The notes: generated by a model not told the origin, from the letters alone. DNA of 14,413 nucleotides from DATELY01 sp035276085 (GCA_035276085.1 DATELY010000273.1:1-14413); one strand, 5' to 3'; shown: positions 1 through 6,754, numbered from the stretch's first letter. Made by a program: numbers and translations.

Positions 1-1
1 C

Positions 2-907
2 GGCGCGCTCCTGGCCCGTCTCGATGACAGCACCGTGCGTCCCGTGTACGACCTCGCGCAGCGGCAGCTCGATGCCGCACGCAAGAACCTCGCGGAAGTG
101 CAGGTTCGATTGGATGAGGCGCAACGCACGCTACGTCGTAACGAACAGCTGCGGGCTCAGAAGCTCGTCAGCGAATCCCAGCTGGATGCCGCTCGCGCGG
201 AGGCATTGGCGCTGGCAGCCCGCCTCGAAGCATTGAAAAGCGAAGTCAGCGTCGCGGAGAGCAATGTCCGCGTCCGTGTTCAGGACCTGCGGGACCTGGA
301 AGTGGTCGCGCCATTCGACGGCGTCGTGGTTTCCAAGGATGCGCAGCCTGGCGAGGTCGTGTCGCCCATCTCGGCCGGCGGCGGCTTCACGCGCACGGGT
401 ATTGCGACCATCGTCGATATGACTTCACGGGAGATCGAAGTCGACGTCAACGAGGCGTTCATCAATCGCGTGCGCGCCAACCAGAAAACCGAAGCCGTGC
501 TCGATGCCTATCCGGACTGGAGCATTCCGAGCCACGTCATCAACATCGTGCCGACGGCGGATCGGCAGAAAGCGACCGTGCGCGTTCGCATCGGCTTCGA
601 TGGGCTCGATCCGCGCATCCTGCCGGACATGGGCGTCAAGGTCCGGTTTCTCGAAGACGGCACGGCGGCACAACGGTCTTCGGCCGTGGTACGTATCCCG
701 ACGAGCTCGGTCGTCAGCGAAGCCGACACGCGCTACGTGTGGCGTGTGCGCGATGATACGGTGGAGCGTGTTGCCATCCGCACCGGATCCGAGCGCGAAG
801 GACAGATCGATGTGCTGTCCGGCCTGAACGCAGGGGATCTCGTGGTGACACGGCCGGTCGAGGGTCTGAAGGACGGAGCGAAGATCAAGCAGACCGCCGA
901 CGGTTGA
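2..907 (+). CDS. Periplasmic adaptor subunit (MacA/HlyD-like membrane fusion protein), 5' partial
   Basis: The 301 visible residues are open from the window edge in the frame starting at base 2, and the gene ends with TGA at 905-907. The signal peptide or membrane anchor and the first lipoyl half lie outside the window. Visible in order are a long alpha-helical hairpin rich in Ala, Arg, Leu and Glu (about residues 15-95), the returning lipoyl half (LEVVAPFDGVVVSKDAQPGE), a beta-barrel part, and a C-terminal membrane-proximal part ending VEGLKDGAKIK. This order is typical of MacA/AcrA/HlyD adaptors, which bridge an inner-membrane transporter to a TolC-like outer-membrane channel. An ABC ATPase and two FtsX-type permeases follow on the same strand, so this is an ABC exporter adaptor rather than an RND one. 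The substrate cannot be inferred. Confidence 0.9.
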   Translation, partial: GALLARLDDSTVRPVYDLAQRQLDAARKNLAEVQVRLDEAQRTLRRNEQLRAQKLVSESQLDAARAEALALAARLEALKSEVSVAESNVRVRVQDLRDLEVVAPFDGVVVSKDAQPGEVVSPISAGGGFTRTGIATIVDMTSREIEVDVNEAFINRVRANQKTEAVLDAYPDWSIPSHVINIVPTADRQKATVRVRIGFDGLDPRILPDMGVKVRFLEDGTAAQRSSAVVRIPTSSVVSEADTRYVWRVRDDTVERVAIRTGSEREGQIDVLSGLNAGDLVVTRPVEGLKDGAKIKQTADG

Positions 908-964
908 CGGTTGCCCATCGAGGGGTGAGGCTTCCGCCCTTGCTGCCAATAATGAACCGTCAAC
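903..964 (+). repeat. 10-bp perfect inverted repeat across the adaptor/ATPase junction
   Basis: GTTGACGGTT (903-912) is the exact reverse complement of AACCGTCAAC (955-964). The left arm contains the TGA of the adaptor gene, and the right arm ends three bases before the ATPase start codon. The 42-base loop is G/C-rich. Paired in mRNA, the stem would enclose the ribosome-binding region of the ATPase gene, so it could tune expression of the two genes. No T-run follows, so it does not look like a terminator. The regulatory role is inferred. Confidence 0.5.
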
Positions 965-967
965 ATC

Positions 968-1657
968 ATGCAAGAAGACGCTCTCGTCCGCCTGCGCTCG
1001 ATCTCCAAGGAATACCGGCGCGGCTCTGAAACCGTCCAGGTCCTGCAGTCGCTGGATCTCGACATCCCGGCCGGCGATTTCCTCGCGCTGATGGGCCCTT
1101 CCGGCTCGGGCAAGTCGACGCTGCTGAATCTCATCGGCGGTCTGGACCGCCCCACCGGCGGCACGGTGACAATCGCCGGACAGCGTGTCGATAACCTCAA
1201 CGATGCCGCGCTCACCCGCTGGCGCGCCGATCACGTCGGTTTCGTATTTCAAATGTATAACCTGCTGCCGGTGCTCTCCGCCGAACGCAATGTGGAGCTG
1301 CCGCTGCTGCTCACCTCGCTCTCGGCGCCGGAGCGGCGCAAGCGTGCGCAGGCGGCATTGAGCCTCGTGGGGCTGAGCGATCGCAGCCATCACAAACCGC
1401 GTGAGTTGTCCGGCGGTCAGGAACAGCGCGTCGGCATCGCACGCGCGATCGTCTCGGACCCGGCGCTGCTGCTGTGTGACGAGCCCACGGGCGACCTCGA
1501 TCGCAAATCGGGCGACGAGATCCTGGATCTGCTGCAGGCGCTGAATCAGCAGCAGGGCAAGACCATCATCATGGTGACGCACGATCCTCATGCCGCCGCG
1601 CGCGCGAAGCGGGTGCTGCATCTGGAGAAGGGGGTGTTGGTGAGGGAGGCGGCGTGA
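968..1657 (+). CDS. ABC transporter ATP-binding protein, MacB/LolD-like
   Basis: This 229-residue nucleotide-binding subunit powers the exporter formed with the flanking adaptor and permeases. All ATPase motifs are present: Walker A GPSGSGKST (43-51), Q-loop Gln95 (FVFQMYNLLP), signature LSGGQEQR (147-154), Walker B LLLCDE (167-172) followed by PTGDLD, and the switch His205 (MVTHD). The RELSGGQ-QRV-IARAI and DEPTGDLD wording is that of the LolD/MacB/FtsE group, which works with FtsX-fold permeases. The second residue after the signature Gln is Glu (GGQEQR) where Gln is commonest, a tolerated variation. The ATG at 968 has no strong Shine-Dalgarno sequence and lies beside an inverted repeat. 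It lies 60 bases after the adaptor gene, probably in the same operon. Confidence 0.95.
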   Translation: MQEDALVRLRSISKEYRRGSETVQVLQSLDLDIPAGDFLALMGPSGSGKSTLLNLIGGLDRPTGGTVTIAGQRVDNLNDAALTRWRADHVGFVFQMYNLLPVLSAERNVELPLLLTSLSAPERRKRAQAALSLVGLSDRSHHKPRELSGGQEQRVGIARAIVSDPALLLCDEPTGDLDRKSGDEILDLLQALNQQQGKTIIMVTHDPHAAARAKRVLHLEKGVLVREAA

Positions 1658-1662
1658 GAATG

Positions 1663-1681
1663 GACCTGAGGTCTGGGACCT
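1663..1681 (+). repeat. Small palindrome with a repeated GACCT unit
   Basis: GACCT-G-AGGTC forms an 11-bp palindrome (1663-1673), and after TGG comes another GACCT (1677-1681), so AGGTC can pair with either GACCT copy. It starts five bases after the ATPase stop codon, in the 106-base gap before the permease gene. No T-run follows. It may be a weak mRNA hairpin or a remnant of repetitive DNA. Confidence 0.35.
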
Positions 1682-1763
1682 GCGACGTGGGGGCCGGAAT
1701 GTATTCGCGCCCGTTTGCCATTTTCTGACCCCAAGCCCCACGCCTCACACCTCGGGCCGCGCC

Positions 1764-2927
1764 ATGCTCAAGTTCCTGCCCCTGCTCTTTTCCAACCTGC
1801 GACGCAAACGCGTCCGGACGACGCTGACGATTGCCTCGATCGTCGTGGCGTTCCTGCTGTTCGGCGTGTTGGAAGCCTTTCGCAGTGCGTTGTCGGCGGG
1901 CGTGGAGCTCGCCGGCCGAGATCGGTTGGTCACGATCAGCAAGATTTCGCTCATTCAGCCGTTGCCGCTGAGTTATCTCGAACGTGTGCGCGCCATCCCT
2001 GGGGTGGTCGTTGCCACCGCTCACAGTTGGTTCGGCGGCATCTACCAGGACGACAAGAATCAAGTCGTCGCCATCGTGGTTACGCCCGAGACTTTCTTCG
2101 AGACCTACCCCGAGTTCGTCCTGGACGAGAAGCAGAAGCGCGACTGGATCGCGGAGCGCTCCGGGGCGATCGTTGGCCGCACGCTGGCGCAACGCTTCGG
2201 CTGGAAGGTCGGCGATACGATTCCGCTGCGCTCCGGCATCTGGACGCAACGCGACGGCAGCTCCACGTGGGATCTGAAGGTCAGCGGCATCTTCGACAAC
2301 AAGCTCGAAGGTGGCGACACCAACGCGCTGTACTTTCACTGGGATTACTTCAATGAGAGCCGCACGGAAGTCGTCAAGGATCTGATCGGCTGGATCGTCT
2401 TTCGCATCGACGATCCGAATCGCGCGGTGGAGATCGCTGCGAAGATCGATCAGCAGTTCGCCAATTCCTTCTCGGAAACCAAGACGACGACGGAGCAGGC
2501 CTTTGCACAAGGCTTCGCCAATCAGATGGGCAACATCGGTGCGATCGTCATGACCGTGGCGTTCGCCGTGTTCTTCACGATGCTGCTCGTGACCGCGAAC
2601 ACCATCGGCCAATCCGTGCGCGAACGCACGAACGAGCTCGCTGTCATGAAGGCGATGGGCTTCTCGAACACTCGCGTCATGCTGCTCGTGTTGCTGGAGT
2701 CGATCTTCATCACGGCGTTGGGCGGCGCCATCGGGCTGGGGCTGGCAGCACTCGTCATCGCGATGATCGGTCCGAGCATGCAGCAGTTCATGCCGTTCAG
2801 CGGCCTGCCTCTCAGCGCTTACGGTCCCGGCATTGCGTTGATCTTCGTGCTTGGAGTACTCGCCGGCGCATTGCCTTGCATGCAAGCGTTCCAATTGAAG
2901 ATCACCGAGGCGCTGCGGCGCGCGTAG
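1764..2927 (+). CDS. ABC transporter permease, FtsX/MacB type (first of two)
   Basis: This 387-residue inner-membrane subunit has the MacB/FtsX layout. A positively charged N-terminus (NLRRKRVRTT) leads into a first membrane helix (about 18-40). A periplasmic domain of roughly 210 residues follows (about 42-255), then three C-terminal helices (about 257-280, 304-336, 353-373). The cytoplasmic coupling segment RERTNELAVMKAMGFS (286-301) is the usual contact with the ATPase. Unlike MacB, the ATPase is not fused to the permease, and a second permease gene follows, so the pair probably forms a heterodimer. The Shine-Dalgarno before ATG 1764 is weak. It lies 106 bases after the ATPase gene and 17 bases before the second permease gene. 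Confidence 0.93.
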   Translation: MLKFLPLLFSNLRRKRVRTTLTIASIVVAFLLFGVLEAFRSALSAGVELAGRDRLVTISKISLIQPLPLSYLERVRAIPGVVVATAHSWFGGIYQDDKNQVVAIVVTPETFFETYPEFVLDEKQKRDWIAERSGAIVGRTLAQRFGWKVGDTIPLRSGIWTQRDGSSTWDLKVSGIFDNKLEGGDTNALYFHWDYFNESRTEVVKDLIGWIVFRIDDPNRAVEIAAKIDQQFANSFSETKTTTEQAFAQGFANQMGNIGAIVMTVAFAVFFTMLLVTANTIGQSVRERTNELAVMKAMGFSNTRVMLLVLLESIFITALGGAIGLGLAALVIAMIGPSMQQFMPFSGLPLSAYGPGIALIFVLGVLAGALPCMQAFQLKITEALRRA

Positions 2928-2944
2928 TCTGGATCACGCCATCT

Positions 2945-4135
2945 ATGTCGAACTTCTTCGCTCAAGTCGCCGCGATCACCTCGATGAATCTGCGCAACCT
3001 GCCGGAGCGCAAGGCATCGACCATCGTGGCACTCGTCGGCATCGTGGGCGTGGTCGCCGTCCTCGTCGGCGTGCTCGCAATCCGTGAGGGCTTTCGCGAG
3101 GTGCTGGATCTGTCAGGGTCGGAAGATGTGGCGATCGTTCTGCGCGGCGGATCGACCGACGAGATGAGCAGCTCCATGCTGCAGGATCAGACCCGCATCA
3201 TCGCGGACGCACCCGACGTCGCACGCGACAGTGCCGGTCCGCTTGCATCGCCCGAGCTGTATGTCGTGGTCGACGTGCCGATCCGCAAAACGAACACACC
3301 GGCGAACGTCCCGCTGCGCGGCGTCAGCCCACAAGGACCGAAGCTGCGCGAAGCGTTCAAGATCGTCGCAGGACGCACCTTCACACCGGGCACGTTCGAG
3401 ATGATCGTGGGCCGCGGCGCAGCGCTGCAGTTCGCAGGCCTCGAAGTGGGCCGGCGCATTCGCTGGGGTACGACAGAGTGGGCCATCGTCGGTATTTTCG
3501 AGGACGACGGCAGCGTGGCGGAATCGGAGGTGTGGACGGATGCCAACGTGTTGCAGGGCGCCTATCGACGCGGCACCACGTTTCAATCGACCCGCGTAAA
3601 GCTGACGAGCCCGCAAGCGCTCCGCACATTCAAAGATGCGCTCAGTCAGGATCCGCGCGTCAATGTGCGCGTGTACAGCGAACGCGAGTTCTACGAACAG
3701 CAATCCCGGCCGCTCGTCACGACGGTGAACGTCGTCGGTAACTCCATCGCGTTGCTGATGGGCATTGGCGCCATCTTCGGTGCACTCAACACGATGTACT
3801 CGGCCGTTTCGGCCCGCACGCGCGAGATCGCGACACTGCGCGCCATCGGCTTCAGCGCCGGACCGGTCGTGATTTCGGTGCTCGTCGAAGCCATGGTGAT
3901 CGGGGTGCTCGGCGGCGTGCTCGGCTGCATCATCGGCTGGCTGGGATTCGATGGCATCCGCACGGCGACGTTGAACCCGGCAACCTTCAGTCAGATCACG
4001 TTTGCGTTCAACGTGACTCCGGCGCTGCTGGTGCAGGGGCTCGTCTACGCACTCATACTCGGATTCATCGGTGGGTTGTTGCCGAGCCTGCGGGCGGCGC
4101 GGCTGCCGATTACGACGGGGTTGCGGGAGATGTGA
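2945..4135 (+). CDS. ABC transporter permease, FtsX/MacB type (second of two)
   Basis: This 396-residue permease shares the fold of its upstream neighbour: first helix about 25-46, a periplasmic MacB-like domain about 50-255, and helices about 262-285, 306-333 and 358-380. The coupling motif RTREIATLRAIGFS is at 291-304. I chose ATG 2945 because it gives the expected short cytoplasmic lead (SNFFAQVAAITSMNLRNLPERK). An in-frame ATG at 2876 would overlap the upstream gene by 52 bases and add an untypical polar segment. The two permeases are clearly different in sequence, which supports a heterodimer. This appears to be the last gene of the transporter operon. Confidence 0.92.
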   Translation: MSNFFAQVAAITSMNLRNLPERKASTIVALVGIVGVVAVLVGVLAIREGFREVLDLSGSEDVAIVLRGGSTDEMSSSMLQDQTRIIADAPDVARDSAGPLASPELYVVVDVPIRKTNTPANVPLRGVSPQGPKLREAFKIVAGRTFTPGTFEMIVGRGAALQFAGLEVGRRIRWGTTEWAIVGIFEDDGSVAESEVWTDANVLQGAYRRGTTFQSTRVKLTSPQALRTFKDALSQDPRVNVRVYSEREFYEQQSRPLVTTVNVVGNSIALLMGIGAIFGALNTMYSAVSARTREIATLRAIGFSAGPVVISVLVEAMVIGVLGGVLGCIIGWLGFDGIRTATLNPATFSQITFAFNVTPALLVQGLVYALILGFIGGLLPSLRAARLPITTGLREM

Positions 4136-4156
4136 GTTCTTTGTGCGTGAGAACTC
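4134..4156 (+). other. Hairpin at the end of the transporter operon
   Basis: GAGTTCT (4134-4140) pairs exactly with AGAACTC (4150-4156) around a 9-base loop, starting in the stop codon of the second permease. No T-run follows, so it is not a standard intrinsic terminator. It could stabilise the 3' end of the operon mRNA. Confidence 0.35.
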
Positions 4157-4184
4157 CGATACGCATCCACCGGTTGAGCTAGCG

Positions 4185-4293
4185 TCCCTTCCCTTGCGGA
4201 GCGGGGGAAGGACAGGATGGGGGCATCTTCAACCATGCACCCGCCAACTCAGCACCCCCACCCTAACCCTCCCCCGCTTCGCAAGGGAGGGGA
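4185..4293. repeat. Dispersed repeat pair, two inverted ~40-bp arms (BIME-like)
   Basis: The left arm (4185-4224) and the reverse complement of the right arm (4252-4293) match closely with a few differences. Both share the core CCCTTGCG(G/A)AGCGGGGG flanked by C-rich and G-rich runs. Each arm is itself a hairpin: the right arm has CCCTCCC and GGGAGGG-like halves around CCGCTTCGCAA. A 27-base spacer separates the arms. A similar element lies at the right end of the window with the arms in the opposite order, so this is a genome-dispersed repeat. The right arm ends eight bases before the start codon of the glycosylase gene. Confidence 0.8.
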
Positions 4294-4301
4294 CAGAACA
4301 G

Positions 4302-5195
4302 ATGCCCGAGCTGCCCGACATCACGGTGTACATCGAAGCGCTCGACGCACGTATCCAAGGTGCGACGCTGCAACGCATCGACTTGCGCAACCCGTTCCTG
4401 CTCCGCTCGGTCGAACCACCGCTCAGTGCCTGCGAAGGCCAGCACGTGACCGGCTTGAAGCGGCTCGGCAAACGCATCGCCATCGGCTTCGAGAACGATG
4501 TCTGGCTCGTGATTCACCTGATGATTGCCGGTCGGCTGCATTGGTATCCCGCGGGCTCGAAAGCGAAAGTGCGACCCGCGCTCGGGCAGTTTCAGTTCGA
4601 CACAGGGCTGCTCACACTCACCGAAGCCGGCACCAAGCGTCGGGCGTCGCTGTTCGTCGTTCGAGGCGAGCGCGCGCTCGATGACTTGCATGCGCATGGA
4701 CTCGAAGTGATGAACACAGATGCCACCACCTTCATCGCGCGGCTGCGAGCCGAGAACCACACCCTCAAGCGGGCGCTCACGGACCCACACATCCTGAGCG
4801 GCATCGGCAACGCTTACTCCGATGAAATCCTGCATGCCGCCCGCCTCTCGCCGCTCCTGCAGACGCGCACTCTCGGTGATGCGGATGCGCGGCGACTCTT
4901 TGCAGCGACGACAGCGAAATTGCAGGAATGGACAGCCCGACTGCGCGACCAGTCTGCCGGTGAGTTTCCCGAAAAGGTCACCGCATTCCATCCCGACATG
5001 GCTGTTCACGGGCGCTATGGCAAGCCATGCCCCGAGTGCGGCACCGAGATCCAACGCATCCGCTATGCAGAGAACGAGACGAACTACTGCCCCCGGTGTC
5101 AGACCGGCGGCAAGGTGCTCGCCGATCGCTCGCTGTCGCGTTTACTCAAGGATGACTGGCCGCGAAACATCGAGGAGTTGGAACGGAGACGGTAG
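4302..5195 (+). CDS. Formamidopyrimidine-DNA glycosylase (Fpg/MutM/Nei) family protein, zinc-finger type
   Basis: This 297-residue base-excision repair enzyme should remove oxidised bases and nick the abasic site by beta/delta elimination. The start is fixed at ATG 4302 because the family needs Pro2 as N-terminal nucleophile: MPELPDITVY gives Pro2 and Glu3. Lys57 (RLGKR) is present. The helix-two-turn-helix has GIGNAYSDEIL (167-177). A C-terminal zinc finger uses Cys243, Cys246, Cys263 and Cys266. Compared with E. coli Fpg, PELPE is PELPD, and the finger Arg that contacts DNA phosphate is replaced by Asn258 (AENETNYCPRC). A C-terminal tail of about 30 residues after the finger (GGKVLADRSLSRLLKDDWP) is also unusual. 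From memory, these traits mark a recognisable Fpg-like subfamily, so substrate range may differ from MutM. The probable Shine-Dalgarno (GGGAGGGG) lies inside the preceding repeat. Confidence 0.9.
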   Translation: MPELPDITVYIEALDARIQGATLQRIDLRNPFLLRSVEPPLSACEGQHVTGLKRLGKRIAIGFENDVWLVIHLMIAGRLHWYPAGSKAKVRPALGQFQFDTGLLTLTEAGTKRRASLFVVRGERALDDLHAHGLEVMNTDATTFIARLRAENHTLKRALTDPHILSGIGNAYSDEILHAARLSPLLQTRTLGDADARRLFAATTAKLQEWTARLRDQSAGEFPEKVTAFHPDMAVHGRYGKPCPECGTEIQRIRYAENETNYCPRCQTGGKVLADRSLSRLLKDDWPRNIEELERRR

Positions 5196-5261
5196 CGGCC
5201 GCCTTCGTTGGCTGGTGTGTGCGCGGGTTTTGCGCAGGTTCTTTTCGTAGCGGAGGATCAC

Positions 5262-5750
5262 ATGAACGATCGACGTAGCCTCGTTACCCTGGTTGCTTGC
5301 GCAATGCTATTGCTGCAGGCGTGCGCGAGCTTGCAGGGCAAGGATCCTCTCCAGGTGACCGTCGCCGGCATCGAGCCCTTGCCGGGAGAAGGCATGGAGC
5401 TGCGCCTGATGGTGAAGCTGCGGGTGCAGAATCCCAACGACGCTGCCATCGAATACAACGGCATCGCGCTCGCGATGGACGTACAGGGCAAGCCCTTTGC
5501 GAGTGGCGTCAGCGACGCGAGCGGCAGCATTCCCCGGTTCAGCGAGTCCGTGGTCGCGGTGCCGGTCACGATTTCCGCGTTTCGCATGGCCCGCCAGGCA
5601 TTGGGTATGGCAACGGGAAACAGCAACGGCAAGCTCACCTACGAGATGAGGGGCAAGCTCGCTGGATCGATGCTGGGTACGACGCGATTCACCACCAAGG
5701 GCGAGTTCGAGATGCCGACGGGTGTCGATGGCCCATCGACGACAGAGTGA
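5262..5750 (+). CDS. LEA2/WHy-domain lipoprotein
   Basis: This 162-residue protein starts at ATG 5262, preceded by GGAGGA at 5252-5257. It has a charged N-terminus (MNDRR), a hydrophobic stretch and a lipobox LLQAC with lipidated Cys21. The residue after Cys is Ala, so outer-membrane sorting is likely. The rest resembles the LEA-2 (water stress/hypersensitive response) beta-sandwich. Its hallmark is LMVKLRVQNPNDAAIEYNGI, followed by alternating beta-strands and a final FTTKGEFEMP strand. Bacterial members are small lipoproteins of uncertain role, often linked to desiccation or envelope stress. It lies 66 bases after the glycosylase gene and converges with the toxin gene. The last ~190 bases of this gene recur in decayed form at 6596-6754. 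Confidence 0.85.
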   Translation: MNDRRSLVTLVACAMLLLQACASLQGKDPLQVTVAGIEPLPGEGMELRLMVKLRVQNPNDAAIEYNGIALAMDVQGKPFASGVSDASGSIPRFSESVVAVPVTISAFRMARQALGMATGNSNGKLTYEMRGKLAGSMLGTTRFTTKGEFEMPTGVDGPSTTE

Positions 5751-5784
5751 AGGCCGCGCGATGTGTCGTCTGGCACCGTCTGCG

Positions 5785-6168
5785 TTAAGCAGGCATTACA
5801 GCGGCAATTCCCGCCAGCGTCTTATCGGCGGAGAGAAGGCGAAGAGTCTCCACCTCGCATTGTGCGAGCAGCATTCGATCGAACGGGTCGCTGTGCGGAA
5901 GTTCGATCTCCGAAACTGTAGCGGCGTGGCGCACGGTGATATCCAGAATCCGAAACCCTGCCGCCAGAACTCCCTTTTCCAGTTCGCGCAGCGGACGTGA
6001 CAGCGATAGTTTGCCGAGCGATGCCTTGATGGCGATTTCCCAAACGCTGGCAGCGCTGACCCAATGTTCGTTCTCGGGGTCCTGTAAGAGGTCTCTGGCT
6101 TTAGCGCTCAGTTTCGAGCTCCCTTCGAGCGCCCAGATGAGAATGTGGGTATCGACGAGTAGTCTCAC
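5785..6168 (-). CDS. vapC: PIN-domain ribonuclease toxin (VapC-type)
   Basis: This 127-residue protein is a single PIN domain. It begins LLVDTHILIWAL and carries the expected acidic residues: Asp6, Glu44 (SVWEIAIK), Asp94 and Asp97 (HSDPFDR), and Asp115 (LSADK). This wording is typical of the VapC branch paired with Phd/YefM-type antitoxins. Family members are Mg-dependent RNases that cut tRNA or rRNA when the antitoxin is degraded. It starts with GTG at 6168, overlapping the antitoxin stop by four bases (GTGA), which indicates translational coupling. The length is normal and nothing looks broken. It ends 34 bases from the convergent lipoprotein gene. Confidence 0.93.
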   Translation of the reverse strand: MRLLVDTHILIWALEGSSKLSAKARDLLQDPENEHWVSAASVWEIAIKASLGKLSLSRPLRELEKGVLAAGFRILDITVRHAATVSEIELPHSDPFDRMLLAQCEVETLRLLSADKTLAGIAAVMPA

Positions 6169-6416
6169 GGTTCCCTCACATCTCTCTCGAAGGCCGCGAG
6201 CACCGACCGGGGTAGCGGCGCATCGAAATCGGCTCGCACGCGCTTGAACATCCCTTTCAACGTTCCGAGCTTGATGCCTTTACGGCCCGTGGACGCGCGC
6301 GTGAGCCGCGCAACGGGCCGGCCCGCCCGCGCAATTAGCACGTCCTCTCCACCCTCCACGGCCTCAACCAACTGCGATAGCGTGGACTTGGCCTCGTGAA
6401 TGTTCACCTTTCTCAT
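6165..6416 (-). CDS. Type II toxin-antitoxin antitoxin, Phd/YefM family
   Basis: This 83-residue protein begins MRKVNIHEAKSTLSQLVEAV, the standard N-terminal DNA-binding part of Phd/YefM antitoxins. GGEDVLIARAGRPVARL then completes the conserved domain, and a basic-to-acidic C-terminal tail (about 45-83) should wrap the toxin. ATG 6416 is chosen because it has GGAGA seven to eleven bases upstream and gives the family-typical N-terminus. The in-frame upstream extension to 6551 would add 45 untypical residues and cross the operator-like palindrome. It is the first gene of a two-gene operon with the PIN toxin, and it probably represses its own promoter. Confidence 0.92.
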   Translation of the reverse strand: MRKVNIHEAKSTLSQLVEAVEGGEDVLIARAGRPVARLTRASTGRKGIKLGTLKGMFKRVRADFDAPLPRSVLAAFERDVREP

Positions 6417-6433
6417 AACAGTTCTCCGCGTCG

Positions 6434-6453
6434 GTTGGCTAATCTTAGCTAAC
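6434..6453 (-). promoter_or_regulatory. Palindromic operator-like site upstream of the antitoxin gene
   Basis: GTTGGCTAA-TC-TTAGCTAAC is a 20-bp palindrome with eight of nine arm pairs matching. It ends 18 bases upstream of the antitoxin start. It is A/T-rich against G/C-rich surroundings, and its position is right for the autorepression known in Phd/YefM systems. A TAAGAT hexamer on the minus strand inside it could be a -10 element, but I see no convincing -35. Function is inferred from symmetry and location. Confidence 0.6.
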
Positions 6454-6595
6454 GCTGAGGCGCGTGGACAGTGCGCCAGAAAAACATCGCCAACATGCAA
6501 TCGCGGCCTGCGACGCATCACGCCGCTGCGAACTGGGAAGATCGGGAGCATGCCCGTCTGAAGATGCTTGCCGACCGAAGCCTGGCACCGTGTTG

Positions 6596-6754
6596 TTCCG
6601 CGTTGCGCATGGCCCGTCAGGCATTCAGCGTGGCACAGGAAACAGCAACGGCAAGCTCGCTGGATCGACGGTGGGACATCAGCGATCCACGATCAGGGGC
6701 GAGATGCCGACAGGTGTCGATGGCCCAGCGACGACAAGTGAAGTCCGCGCGACG
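6596..6754 (+). pseudogene. Decayed copy of the 3' end of the LEA2 lipoprotein gene
   Basis: This segment aligns along its length with 5573-5763, which covers the last ~59 codons of the intact lipoprotein gene and its stop. Shared blocks include TTCCGCGTT, CGCATGGCCCG, GGAAACAGCAACGGCAAGCT, GAGATGCCGAC, GGTGTCGATGGCCCA and CGACGACA. The copy has a one-base deletion near 6630 that breaks the frame. A 24-base deletion lies between two GGCAAGCTC direct repeats of the intact gene, as expected for replication slippage, and a six-base deletion precedes ATGCCGAC. The 5' part of the gene, with signal peptide and lipobox, is not recognisable upstream. It is therefore a remnant of a second gene copy or of a partial duplication. 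Confidence 0.85.

Noticed and set aside
425..1741. Long minus-strand open frame opposite the adaptor and ATPase genes
   Set aside because: It overlaps two well-supported plus-strand genes. Its translation is Arg/His/Ala-rich without any domain, as expected from the antisense of G/C-rich coding DNA.
1569..2894. Long minus-strand open frame opposite the first permease
   Set aside because: It is antisense to a clear FtsX-type permease, with a composition rich in Arg, His, Glu and Gln and no motif.
2876..2944. Upstream in-frame ATG as the start of the second permease
   Set aside because: It would overlap the first permease gene by 52 bases and add a polar, unconserved lead. ATG 2945 gives the normal N-terminus.
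6417..6551. N-terminal extension of the antitoxin to an upstream ATG
   Set aside because: It would translate through the operator-like palindrome. The Phd/YefM fold starts exactly at the ATG at 6416, which has its own ribosome-binding site.
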